A DNA stretch of 64,000 nucleotides, from positions 162,256 to 226,255 of the forward strand of contig JAPDFW010000102.1 of the NCBI GenBank assembly GCA_028826165.1, read 5' to 3'. Source of the stretch: Anaeramoeba ignava. Taxonomy: Eukaryota; Metamonada; Anaeramoebidae. Of the stretch, positions 37,901 through 47,826 are shown piece by piece. Each line of letters starts with the position of its first letter. Positions within the stretch are counted from its first letter, which is position 1. The position numbers and the translations under genes are program-made. Under the pieces are notes generated by a model. The model made no database searches, had not been told where the DNA came from, and saw nothing but the letters and a program-made list of their open reading frames with translations.

Positions 37901-38549
37901 TGAATCAGAAAAAGAATTTCAATCAGAAAAAGATTTTCAATCAGAAAAAGAATTTCAATCAGAAAAAGATTCATCTTCAACTAAATTTAAAATTCAAATT
38001 GTGGATAGACATTTAAAACCTATTTTTCAAGGAAAAATTGAATTTGAAAATGAATTAATTATTTTCGAAAGAGAAAATTCAAATAAGGAAATATTTCCAA
38101 TAGAAAATATAATGATTGGAGTTCATCCCAAACAAAAAACAATATTTAGTATAAAATTTCCTGGTTCAAAATCATTATTTTTTTCAACAAAAACAGAAGA
38201 AGAAGCAAAACTTCTTATGAATGAATATAATGAAAGAAAAGAATCAAAAAGAATGAAACAAAAATCATTTCAATCAAAAAAATTTAGTGTTGATTTAATT
38301 GATAAATCTTTTACAACTATTGATCATGCAACTATTTTTTTTCTTGAGAATCAATTCCAATTTAAATCAAATAATCAATCACTTATTTCTGGTTATGATC
38401 CTAAAAATTTACAAATTTTTGTTCATCCTCAATATTCAAATATTGCTCGTCTTATTTGTAATAATCAAAAATTTATGTTATCTTTTCAAAATCCTGATGA
38501 AAGAAGTGATTTTACTCAATATTTTGAATCTAAAATTGAGCAAATTTAA
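34991..38549 (+). CDS. Uncharacterised protein with four ~85-residue PH-like repeats
   Basis: Seen: exon 34991-35142 joins exon 36200-38549 in phase (about 833 residues) across a 1-kb satellite intron. Residues 1-100 form a helical domain (IIDWISSKTQ, FWQIIANLICEI, LVFQLCERINAPKELLKY, LLPLFRLLYDKFSG), possibly calponin-homology-like. Four related segments follow, starting near residues 110, 408, 647 and 746: VPVQILNEHLRKI, FKVDLLDNHLNNIGAA, FKIQIVDRHLKPIFQG and FSVDLIDKSFTTIDHA. Each continues through beta-rich sequence to a closing helix (RDNFLSELKE, AKLFFLIYNKA, AKLLMNEYNER, RSDFTQYFESK), as a PH-like fold would. Between repeats 1 and 2 lies a Lys/Glu/Gln coiled coil and an acidic Asp run; between 2 and 3 a Glu-Asn-Glu-Phe repeat. 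Probably a cytoskeletal or membrane scaffold (inference); no family recognised. Confidence 0.6.
35143..36199. repeat. Intron satellite TTCAATA/TTCAA
   Basis: The intron of the PH-repeat gene is almost wholly TTCAA pentamers and ATATTCA heptamers (35210-36150). Its reverse complement resembles the TTGAATA family in protease 1 intron 3, the only clear sharing of a satellite family between two loci apart from the AATTTT type. Confidence 0.88.
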
Positions 38550-38892
38550 TTAATTTTCTTTTTTTTTTTTAATTTCCATTTTACTTTTAGTTTTAATTTT
38601 TTTATCAAATTTAATTAAAATTTAATTGAATTTCTTTTTAAATCTTTTATCAAATTTAATTAAAATTTAATTGAATTTCTTTTTAAATTTAATTGAATTT
38701 CTTTTTAAATTTCTTTTTTAAATTTCTTTTTAAATTTCTTATCAAATTTAATTAAATTTCTTTTTAAATTTCTTTTTAAATTTCTTTTTAAATTTCTTTT
38801 CAAATTTCTTTTTAAAATTTAATTGAATTTCTTTTTAAAATTCTTTTTAAAATTCTTTTTTAAATTCCTTTTTTAAATTTCTTTTTTAAAAA
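38550..38892. repeat. Convergent spacer with TTTCTTTTTAAA repeats
   Basis: Short region between the 3' ends of the PH-repeat gene (+) and the DNL-RidA gene (-), made of TTTCTTTTTAAA and ATTTAATTAAAATTTAATTG units. No gene is visible; both polyadenylation regions must lie here. Confidence 0.75.
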
Positions 38893-40131
38893 TTAAATAG
38901 AAACTATCAAATCCAATTCAACAGGTGCATTCAAAGGAAGAGAACTAACACCAATAGCACAACGAGTATGGACTCCTTTATCACCAAAAATTTTCTGAAT
39001 CAATTCACTTGCACCATTAGCAACTTTATGTTGATCATTAAAATTCTGAGAAGAACTCACAAAAACATTGCATCGCACAACACGTTTAATTCTATCCAAA
39101 GAACCAATCTCATTTTTAATAGCAGCTAAGGCATTTACAGTTGCAATTTGAGCACATTTTTGAGCTTGTTCTAAATTGACTTTTTCCGGCACAATTCCTT
39201 CCCCAAATAATTTCCCATTCTGAGTAGGTAGTTGCCCAGATGTGAATATAAAACTGCCAATCTTCAAAGCAGGTGTATATATCCCTGCTGCTTTGGCTGG
39301 TTGTGGTAATTCAAACCCAAGATTTTTAAGATTGTTTTCTACAATTGAATTTTGACTGTGATTTTCAATTAAAATTTTTTTGTCAGTTTTTTCCGTTATA
39401 ATTGATTCTGGATCAATTTCAATTAAATCGTTTGTAATCTTCTTAACTTTCTCTCCCTTTTTCTTTAGGATTTCTTCAATATTTCTTTCTTTTTCATCTA
39501 AATTTGCAAACCATCCAAGATTATCTGCAATTAAATGTAAATTTTGACATCTTGGACATCTTATTATTACAACTCCTTTATTATATGCTAATTCACTAAT
39601 GGTGTGGCCAGATCGTTTTGAGCATTTCTTGTGAAATTATTTTTAAAAGTAAAAAGTTGAGTTTAAATTTAAAATCTTGATCAAGTTTTTTTAAAATTAA
39701 AAAATTCTCCTTTTTTAATTGATTTTTGTTTTTTTAAATTTTTGTTTTTTCTCCTTTTGTTTTGTTTTTTTACTTTGCAAGTGAAAATTATAAACATTTG
39801 ACTTTTTGTTTTTGAATTTTCTTGATTTAAATTTCCTTTTTCAATTGAACTTGAATACATTTTTTTTAATAAAGATTTTTCTTCTAAATTTTTTTCCGAT
39901 TTTAATTTTGAATTTGATTTTGAATTTGAATTTGAATTTGAATTTGATTTTGATTTTGAAATTAAAGAAGAAATTGTTTTTGGAAGAAATTTTGAAGGCT
40001 TTTTTTTTAATTTTAAATTATTATTAAAATTAATTTTCAAATGTTTTTATTTTTTTTGATTTTGTAAATGTCATAATTGTTACTGAAAAAGAAAATTGTT
40101 TTATTAATTGATTTGAATTTAATTGAAGCAT
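38893..40131 (-). CDS. DNL-type zinc finger (Zim17/Tim15) fused to a RidA domain, organelle-targeted
   Basis: Seen: exons 40084-40131, 39774-39998 and 38893-39627 join in phase to about 335 residues. The N-terminus [16 protein letters not shown] plus a Lys/Ser/Asn-rich stretch resembles a mitochondrial/hydrogenosomal presequence. Residues ~88-160 form a complete DNL zinc finger: [56 protein letters not shown]; the two CxxC pairs bind zinc. The same exon continues without stop or splice signal into RidA (YjgF/UK114): [66 protein letters not shown] with the conserved Arg. Known: Zim17 keeps organellar Hsp70 soluble; RidA hydrolyses reactive enamines/imines. I know of no such fusion. Codons here are visibly less AT-biased than in neighbouring genes. 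The ATG at 40131 lies 84 bp from the divergent WDR81-like gene. Confidence 0.88.
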
Positions 40132-40215
40132 TTTTTGTTGATTTATTTTTGTTGATTTGAAAAAAAAAATGAAAAAAAATTTTTTTCATTTTTTCTTTCA
40201 TTTTTTTTTTAAATT
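40132..40215. promoter_or_regulatory. 84-bp bidirectional promoter with T-run/CAT palindrome
   Basis: Only 84 bp separate the divergent start codons of the DNL-RidA and WDR81-like genes. The centre (about 40164-40194) is a near-perfect palindrome of AAAAAATGAAAAAAAA and its complement, so the T-run/CAT motif seen ahead of other genes is present in both directions. Confidence 0.5.
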
Positions 40216-43200
40216 ATGAAAACTTATTCTCAAAAAATTTTAAATCAAAAAATTGAAGAGAATTTCAATAACAATTTATTTTTTCCAAGTTTTCCTGAAG
40301 GTTGTTTAGGAAATTCAGGAGGAATTTTTATTGAAAATTTAAATCAAAAATTGAATCAAAAAGAAAATGAAAAAGAAAAAGAAAATTTGAATGAAAATTT
40401 TTATGTTGAAATTATTAACAAAATCAATTTAAATAAAGAAGCAAAAAAAAAACAGAACAAAAAAAAACTAAAAAAACAAAAATCAATTGAAAATTTGGAA
40501 CTTAAATTTACAAAATATTTTCAATTACTTCAAAATGGAAAAAATTCAAATCCAAAAAATCAAATCAATAAAATGGAAGAAATGGAAATTAAATCAACAA
40601 AAAACCAAAAGGGGATTTTGAATGGAATGATGGATTTCCCTGGTATTTTGGAATGTATAGGATTTGTGGAGAAAGAAGACAACGTTTATTTATTTTATAA
40701 TCATCACAAAAACAATTTACAAACAACATTGCAATTTTCACCATCATTTTTAAACAATTACACATTCAAGCTATTTGTAATGTATCAGATATTAAGGAGC
40801 ATTTCCCATCTGCACGAAAATGGATGGGCTCATGGATGTTTATCACCATCAAATTTCATCTTTACTTTTGAACAGGAATGTTTTATTAAAATGTCGCTTT
40901 TCACAAGCATTAAAATGGATCCAAATTTTGTGGAGATCCACAACTCAATGACTCAAAGATGGAGCTTTGGAGAAATCACAAATTTTGAGTATATTATGTA
41001 TATCAATCAATGCTGTGGGAAGCACACAAATGATCCTTATAATTTCCCAATTTTACCTTGGGTCACTAATTTTTCTCAAAACCCTTTGAATCTAATTGAA
41101 ATTTTTGAAGAAGCAGAAAAAGATCCCGAAAAACACAAGGATCTGCCAAGTTTGCAAACCGAAATGAACAAAGTTTTCCGAAATTTGCAATATTCAAAAA
41201 TACGTTTGGCAAAGGGAGACCAAATGCTGGATTTTTTATACAAAACAAACGGATACCACATTTCAGAAAACTCGTCTGATTTATCCTATTTTATATACAA
41301 GGCAAGAAGAACCCCTATTTATTTACTCCGCAATTTTGTGCGCAAAGAATATAATCCAAATGAATTCCCAATATCAATGGAAAGACTGTATAATTGGTCT
41401 TCTGAGGAATGCATCCCAGAGTTTTTCACAGATCCATCAATCTTCATCTCAATTCACAGCGATATGCAAAGCCTAAAAATACCCGATTGGACTTCTTCTT
41501 ATGAGGAATTCTGCAAAATTCACATGCAAATTCTTGAAAGTGATTTTGTTTCATTGAATATTCACGAGTGGATCAACCTAAATTTTGGATATAAATTATC
41601 TGGAGATGCTGCAATTTCTGCAAAAAATCTTGTCAAATTAAACCAAAAATCAATGGCTTCTTGCGGGTTTGTTCAATTGTTTCAGCATCCCCATCCACGC
41701 CGCATCAAAGGAAGAAATGGCAATTTCTTGGTTGATATTTTTGAGAAATATACCCAAAAAATCCAAGAAATGGAGGAAATGAAGAAAATGAAAGAATCGC
41801 AAAAAAATCAAGAAATGCAGAAAATGCAAGAATTCCAGAAAAATCAAGACATGCAGTTTAAACTGAATTCACAATCCCAAAATTCAAAATCAGACTCTTT
41901 CCTTCCTCGAATCCATTTGAAAAAAAGCAAGAGAAAAAGAAAAAAGGATAAAAAGTTTTCCAAATCATCTGCTCAAGTAAATATTTTTGATTCATTGAAC
42001 TCTGAAATGTCCATTCAAAGAATAATTTCAAATTCAATTAGTACTTCTTATTCTTCAATTTCAACCCCAAAAGTCAGGTTCAAAAATATCACTCCAAAAA
42101 CTTTTGATCCTGATCTTGAATTTTCCGATCCAGAAGACCTAATTGAATCAAATATCAATGATTTGAATTCCAAAGAATTTCCAACAAATATGCAGATGAA
42201 TTTCTCGCCTAATTTGGTTTTTTATCAAAAATCTCCAATCGGAGATGATGGAAATGATGAAAATGAAGCATTTGAAACCAAAAAATCCCGTGATTATTTT
42301 GCTCTTGGATGTATTTTTGCAGAATTGTTTATTGGACAACCCTTTTTGACCCATTTTACTCGTTATTCATATAAAGAAAGAACGCAACTCATTGAGAAAC
42401 TCCCGCACAAAATTTACAGGATCATTTCTTTCTTATTAAATTTTTCGAATGAAGAAACCAATCTCGAAGATATTATTGAAAACCCAAAAAATTTCCCAAT
42501 CCATTTTAAATGGATGATAAATTTCATTTCAAATGTCCATGATATCGGGGATTTGTCTGGACAACTAACCTATATCCATGACCACATGAGCAATATATTG
42601 GAATTATCTCAAGAATGCCGCAAAATCATAGTTCCAGTTTTGCTAAAATTTTTTGATTTCAAGCAAACAACACTTATTGAGGAATACAAAATGGTGAATA
42701 TATTCAGGGTTTTGATGGAAATTGTTGGCAAAGGACACACACAAAAAAAGATTCTCCCAATGCTCAGGTTTTTAATACAAGGAACAAGGGACGCACAAGC
42801 TTTAAAGGAATTTTTGAGTCCCGATTTTGCAGAAGAAATCAGATATTATTTCGGAAACACAATCTTCTTTCACGAGTTTATTCCTTTAGTGATCACTGGT
42901 TTTTACTCGCAAAAAACTGATATTATTGAATGCACTTGCAATTTTCTTTTGGATATTTCGCTGCAAATGGACTTGTTTTTGTTGTTGAAATTTATTGTGA
43001 AGCCAATGCTCAAATTAGTTGAGGAAAGGAAGTGTGTCCAAGCAGTGAATTTACTGAATCAAATTATTGGGAAGAATTTGGATCATAAAGTGTTTATTGC
43101 TCAAACATACAAATATTTGTTGGAATTAATTAAAAGGGAGAATTTCTTCCAAAATGCAAATAGTGAGTATAAGTTGGAGAATTTTTTGGAAATTTCCTCG

Positions 43201-44964
43201 AAAATTGGGTATCAATTAGAAGCAAGTTTCTTGATTGATTTAATTCAAAATCGATATTTTGATAATTTACTATCCTTATTGTCAAAGCAGATTGTTTATT
43301 CCAATGATTCCACATTGAAAAAGCTTTGCAACCATTTTTTGACAATAGGATCTAAAATTGGAGTTGAAGCAACAATCCAATTTTTATTCCCGACACTTGA
43401 TATATTATTTTCATTTTTTGTAGTTATTTGGAGTCCTTATGTCGAATCATATAATTCTATAAATTTAAATTTAAATGAAAATGAAAATGAAAATTTAGAT
43501 TTAAATAATGGAAATGAAGATGAAAATTTAGAAAATGAAAATTTAGATAATGAAAATTTAGATAATGAAAATCAAAAATATATCATCCAAGAAAATTATT
43601 CAAATCAAGAAAATTATTTAGTTAATCAAAATAACTTAATTGACGACTTCGAAATACAGAATGAAAACGAACTCACATCTTTCAAAAAACTCCCAATAAC
43701 AGAAAATCGGGAGACTTATAAAAACCAGTTCACACACGAACTTGCATACAACATTGTATCAATGCTAAGATCATACATTTCGCACGAACTACTTGAAGAA
43801 AAATTATCCTATTATGATTTTATGGAAAAATTTTTAGACACTCACCATTTTATGAAATCACTAAGATTAGCATTAGAAACCTTTCCAACACCAAATGAAA
43901 AGCAGGAAAAACACAAAAAACAAGAGAGAACAGGATTCACATCAGGATTTTCTGATGACGAAGAAGTAAAGGACTCACTTGCATGCATTCCCGAAAGTGT
44001 TTTGCAAACGGGTTTGGATAATTGGGAAATACAGGGCGAAATCAAGGACACCATTAAGGCGCATGCCACAGTGATTCGCTCTATTGATTGCGATGAGAAT
44101 AGTATTTGTTTTGTAACAGGCTCTAAAGATGGCTCGGCCAAAATATGGAAATTGGGACAAAAATCCCCAATCCAAACTATATCATGTGGACATTCAATTC
44201 AAAAAGCAATTTATACAAAAGCAAACTCAAATGTCGCTGTTTGCGACTATAGAATAAGGCTTTTTGATATCGAAACCGGCGCTAAAACTCAAGATTTTTC
44301 ATTCGAATCCGCAAAACAATCACTTACTTTTTCTTATCTTCAAAATCACGAATCAATCGCAAGTTTGACAAACCAAAACACAATCGCATTGTTCGACATC
44401 AGAGCGGATCGTCAGTCTTTGGAATGGCTTCTTCCGACCAAAATCTCAAGCCAATACCATTCAATCGATAGTGATCACATTGGCTCCTGGTTTATTAGCG
44501 TGGGATCAAAAGATGGTGATGTCATCACTTATGATTCTCGAATGGGTGTTATTTTGGATTTCTGGAAAGCAGAAGTTGCCAAGCTTACAAATGTTTTGTT
44601 TGCTCATGATAATATCTCTAATGTTCTATTGTCATCTTCTCGTCGTTCTATTAATTCTTGGGATATTTCTTCTCAAAATGTCGAGAAGATTTTTGGATCG
44701 TCTTTTCCGTTAAAAATTGATTTTCTTCCTTTTGATGATGATATTAATTGTTTTACTTCTTTTAATAATCATTTATTTATTGGTTCTTCTCAGTTTCTTC
44801 ATGTTCGTTCTTTTAAGTTGAATTCTAGACAAAAAGTTAATTCTTCTCCTTATTATTCTAAGAAGATTGATGAAATTGGGCAAACTTCATCGATTAATAT
44901 ATTTAAAACTCATAAATCTATTCTTATTGGGAATAAAGAAGGGAATCTTTTTGTTTGTGTTTAA
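40216..44964 (+). CDS. WDR81: WDR81-like BEACH-WD40 protein
   Basis: Seen: a single open frame of 1582 residues without introns. Residues ~150-245 resemble a degenerate protein kinase N-lobe/C-lobe segment (MYQILRSISHLHENGWAHGC). BEACH spans ~265-490, with PILPWVTNFS, the block around residue 388 (SSEECIPEFFTDPSIFISIH), KIPDWTSSYEEFCKIH and HEWINLNFGYKLSGDAA, the 'I..FGYKL.G' signature. After a charged linker, SRDYFALGCIFAELFIGQPF (~695) returns to kinase-like sequence, as in WDR81. A HEAT-like middle follows and the last ~300 residues hold WD40 repeats (SKDGSAKIWKL, SKDGDVITYDSR). WDR81 with WDR91 restrains endosomal PI3P production and acts in aggrephagy. Length is somewhat under the human protein (~1940). 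An Asn/Glu/Asp hexamer tract sits near residue 1080. GC content and codon use are richer than in most genes here. Confidence 0.85.
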   Translation: MKTYSQKILNQKIEENFNNNLFFPSFPEGCLGNSGGIFIENLNQKLNQKENEKEKENLNENFYVEIINKINLNKEAKKKQNKKKLKKQKSIENLELKFTKYFQLLQNGKNSNPKNQINKMEEMEIKSTKNQKGILNGMMDFPGILECIGFVEKEDNVYLFYNHHKNNLQTTLQFSPSFLNNYTFKLFVMYQILRSISHLHENGWAHGCLSPSNFIFTFEQECFIKMSLFTSIKMDPNFVEIHNSMTQRWSFGEITNFEYIMYINQCCGKHTNDPYNFPILPWVTNFSQNPLNLIEIFEEAEKDPEKHKDLPSLQTEMNKVFRNLQYSKIRLAKGDQMLDFLYKTNGYHISENSSDLSYFIYKARRTPIYLLRNFVRKEYNPNEFPISMERLYNWSSEECIPEFFTDPSIFISIHSDMQSLKIPDWTSSYEEFCKIHMQILESDFVSLNIHEWINLNFGYKLSGDAAISAKNLVKLNQKSMASCGFVQLFQHPHPRRIKGRNGNFLVDIFEKYTQKIQEMEEMKKMKESQKNQEMQKMQEFQKNQDMQFKLNSQSQNSKSDSFLPRIHLKKSKRKRKKDKKFSKSSAQVNIFDSLNSEMSIQRIISNSISTSYSSISTPKVRFKNITPKTFDPDLEFSDPEDLIESNINDLNSKEFPTNMQMNFSPNLVFYQKSPIGDDGNDENEAFETKKSRDYFALGCIFAELFIGQPFLTHFTRYSYKERTQLIEKLPHKIYRIISFLLNFSNEETNLEDIIENPKNFPIHFKWMINFISNVHDIGDLSGQLTYIHDHMSNILELSQECRKIIVPVLLKFFDFKQTTLIEEYKMVNIFRVLMEIVGKGHTQKKILPMLRFLIQGTRDAQALKEFLSPDFAEEIRYYFGNTIFFHEFIPLVITGFYSQKTDIIECTCNFLLDISLQMDLFLLLKFIVKPMLKLVEERKCVQAVNLLNQIIGKNLDHKVFIAQTYKYLLELIKRENFFQNANSEYKLENFLEISSKIGYQLEASFLIDLIQNRYFDNLLSLLSKQIVYSNDSTLKKLCNHFLTIGSKIGVEATIQFLFPTLDILFSFFVVIWSPYVESYNSINLNLNENENENLDLNNGNEDENLENENLDNENLDNENQKYIIQENYSNQENYLVNQNNLIDDFEIQNENELTSFKKLPITENRETYKNQFTHELAYNIVSMLRSYISHELLEEKLSYYDFMEKFLDTHHFMKSLRLALETFPTPNEKQEKHKKQERTGFTSGFSDDEEVKDSLACIPESVLQTGLDNWEIQGEIKDTIKAHATVIRSIDCDENSICFVTGSKDGSAKIWKLGQKSPIQTISCGHSIQKAIYTKANSNVAVCDYRIRLFDIETGAKTQDFSFESAKQSLTFSYLQNHESIASLTNQNTIALFDIRADRQSLEWLLPTKISSQYHSIDSDHIGSWFISVGSKDGDVITYDSRMGVILDFWKAEVAKLTNVLFAHDNISNVLLSSSRRSINSWDISSQNVEKIFGSSFPLKIDFLPFDDDINCFTSFNNHLFIGSSQFLHVRSFKLNSRQKVNSSPYYSKKIDEIGQTSSINIFKTHKSILIGNKEGNLFVCV

Positions 44965-45659
44965 ATTTTGATTTATTATAAGCTGGGGAATCATTTTAAA
45001 AAGAATAAATAAAATTAAAAACAAAATTTAAACAAAAAAATTTAAACAAAAATTTAAACAAAAATTTAAACAAAAATAAAATAAAAATAAAAAAATTTAA
45101 ACAAAAATTTAAACAAAAATTTAAACAAAATAAAAATAAAAATAAGAATAAAAAAAGTGGAATAAAAAATATTTAAATTAAAATTAAATTTTTATTTTCT
45201 TTTTTAAGAATAAAAATAAAATAAAATCATTTCAAAATAAAAATAAAAATAAGAATAAAAAAAGTGGAATAAAAAATATTTAAATTAAAATTAAATTTTT
45301 TATTTTCTTTTTTAGGAATAAAAATAGAATAAAATCATTTCAAAATAATAATATAAACAAAAATGAAATAAAAATAAGAATAAAAAAAGTGGAATAAAAA
45401 ATATTTAAATTAAAATTAAATTTTTATTTTCTTTTTCAAGAATAAAAATGAAATAAAATCATTTCAAAACAAAAATAAAAATAAGAATAAAAAAAGTGAA
45501 ATAAAAAATATTTAAATTGTATTTGATTTTTATTTTCTTTTTCAAGAACAAAAAGAGAATAAAAAATATATCTAATTCAATCATTTTAAAAAAAAAATTA
45601 AAGAAGAAATTTAAAAAGAATTTTAAAAAGAAATTTAAAAAGAAATTTAAAAAGAAAAA
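44965..45659. repeat. Convergent spacer with four ~105-120 bp repeats carrying AAAAAGTGGAATAAAA
   Basis: The spacer between the ends of the WDR81-like (+) and RRM (-) genes. From ~45140 to 45560, four copies of a unit with AAAAAAAGTGGAATAAAAAA, TATTTAAATTAAAATTAAAT, TTTTATTTTCTTTTT and AAATAAAATCATTTCAAAA. The GTGGAATAAA core recurs in the two protease spacer arrays. Flanks are ATTTAAACAAA and GAAATTTAAAAA repeats. No gene seen. Confidence 0.8.
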
Positions 45660-47674
45660 TTAATCATCATCAAAAGTAATTTTCTTTCCTTCAAATTTAT
45701 GAATACCAGCTAAAGCTTTTGGTTTATCTTGTTGAGCAGAACGATTTCTTGGATTTGATCTATTAAATCTTTGATTTTGATTTTGATTTTGATTTTGAAA
45801 TCTTGGATTCGATCTATTAAATCTTTGATTTTGATTTTGATTTCGATTTTGATTTTGATTTTGATTTTGTGATTTTTGTCCTGAAAAATTAACTTTAATT
45901 GGTCTTCCTAATAATGATTCTCCATCTCTTTTACATGCTTCCTCTGCTCCTTCTTGTGTTGAAAATTCTACAAAACCAAATCCTCTTGAACGTTGATCTT
46001 GATCAAATTTAACTGATGCATTACTTTTTATTTTTAAATTAAAATTAAATTAAATTAAATTAAATTAAATATGTTAAATTTAAATTAAATTATTTTGTTT
46101 TAATTAAATTAAATTAAATATTTTTAAATTAAATTAAATTATTTTGTTTTAATTAAATTAAATTAAATTAAATTAAATTAAATTAAATTAAATTAAATTA
46201 AATTAAATTAAATTAAATTAAATATGTTTAAGTTAAATTAAATTAAATTAAATTAAATATGTTAAATTTAAATAAAATTAAATTAAATTAAATTAAATTA
46301 AATTAAATTAAATTAAATTAAATTAAATTAAATTAAATTAAATTAAATTAAATATGTTAAATTAAATTAAATTAAATTAAATTAAATATGTTTAAGTTAA
46401 ATTAAATTAAATTAAATTAAATTAAATATGTTTGGATTGATTTTCCATACACAATTTCTCCACAATCACTGAAAAATTCATATAAATCATTATCTGTCGC
46501 TCTGAAAGAAAGTGAACCAATAAAAACTTCTCTATTATTTTTATTACCTTGATTGAAAGAACGAGGAGTATTTGTTCTTTCTCTTTTATCATCTTGTCTA
46601 AAAGGTGAAAGATCTTGTTTTCTTTTTTTATTTTGATTTTGATTTTGATTTTGATTTTGATTTTGATTTTGATTTTGGAAATTTTGCTTGTTTTTTGGTT
46701 TTGATTTTGGTTTTTCATCTTCACTTGAAGTTGTTGAAGTTTCTGAAGAATCTGTTTCTTCTTTTTCTTCAACTTTTGCTTGTTCAACTTTTTTTGGTTC
46801 AACTTTTTTAACTTCTTTATTATCATCTTCATCATCACTTGAAGTTGTTGAAGTTTCTGAATCTGATTCTTCTTTTTGATTAACTTTTTTTGCTGATTCA
46901 ACTTTTTTTGCCGGTGAAATTTTTGTTGGTTCAACTTTTTTAACTTCTTCTTCATCACTTGAAGTTTCTGAAGTTTCTGAATCTGATTCTTCTTTTTCAA
47001 CTTTTTTTTGAACTTGAACTTGTTGAACTTGTTTTGGTTGTTCATCTTCATCTTCACTTGAAGTTGTTGTAGTTTCTGAATCTGATTCTTCTTTTTGATT
47101 AACTTTTTTTGCTGATTCAACTTTTTTTGCCGGTGAAATTTTTGCTGGTTCAACTTTTTTAACTTCTTCTTCATCACTTGAAGTTTCTGAAGTTTCTGAA
47201 TCTGATTCTTCAACAACCATTTGATTAGTTTTTTGTTCAATTTGTTTTTGTTGTTGAATTTGTGGTTTTTTTTCTTTTTCTTCTTCTTCATCACTTGAAG
47301 TTTCTGATTCTGATTCTGATTCTTTTTCTTTTTTTATTATTTCAATTTTTTTTGTTTCTGTTTTTCCATAAATTTCTAACTGTTTTTGTTGTTGTTCAAT
47401 TTGTTTTTGTTGTAATTCAATTTGCTTTTGTTGTTGTTCAATTTGTTTTTGTTGTTGTTCAATTTGTTTTTGTTGTAATTCAATTTGTTTTTGTTGTTTT
47501 TCTGTTAAATCAAGACTTTTTTTATTTTTTTTTTTGATTTTCTTTGATTTTTTTTCTTTATTTTTTAATAACAAAAAATTTTAAAAAGAAAATAATTTTT
47601 TTTTTTAAAACATTTTTCTATTTATATTTTATTATTTTTTTTATTTTTAAAATGAATTTTAACTTACGATCCAT
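45660..47674 (-). CDS. Acidic Ser/Glu-rich protein with one RRM (nucleolin/Nsr1-like)
   Basis: Seen: exons 47668-47674 (only ATGGATC), 46451-47555 and 45660-46023 join in phase to about 491 residues. The N-terminal half has Gln-Lys repeats (KQIEQQQKQIE) and alternating acidic Ser clusters (EESDSETSETSSDEEE) with basic KKVEPAK spacers, typical of nucleolin/Nsr1/gar2. A single RRM follows (~345-425): RNP2 VFIGSLSF and RNP1 RGFGFVEF, split by an AAATT-satellite intron within CGEIV/NASVKFD. The tail is Asn/Gln/Arg-rich (RFNRSNPRF) and ends ...KKITFDDD, in place of a classical RGG domain. A role in nucleolar pre-rRNA processing is likely (inference). The 7-nt first coding exon is unusual. Confidence 0.82.
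46024..46450. repeat. RRM-gene intron: AAATT pentamer satellite
   Basis: Nearly perfect (AAATT)n pentamers with periodic AATATGTT interruptions fill the intron that splits the RRM. The donor is GTATGG on the minus strand and the acceptor ATAAAAAG. Confidence 0.88.
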
Positions 47675-47826
47675 TGTTTTAAAAAAATAAGGAAAAAGAA
47701 AAAAAATGAAAAAAAAAATTAAAAAAATTTTTTTTCTTTTTAATTTTATTTTTTTTTAATTTATTTTCATATTTTTTTATATACATATATTTTTATATAT
47801 AAATTTCTTTTTTTTTTTTTAATTTT

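Noticed and set aside
38893-39267. Stand-alone RidA gene starting at 39267
   Set aside because: There is no ATG there (TTG), and the frame is open upstream through the DNL zinc finger with no splice signal between.
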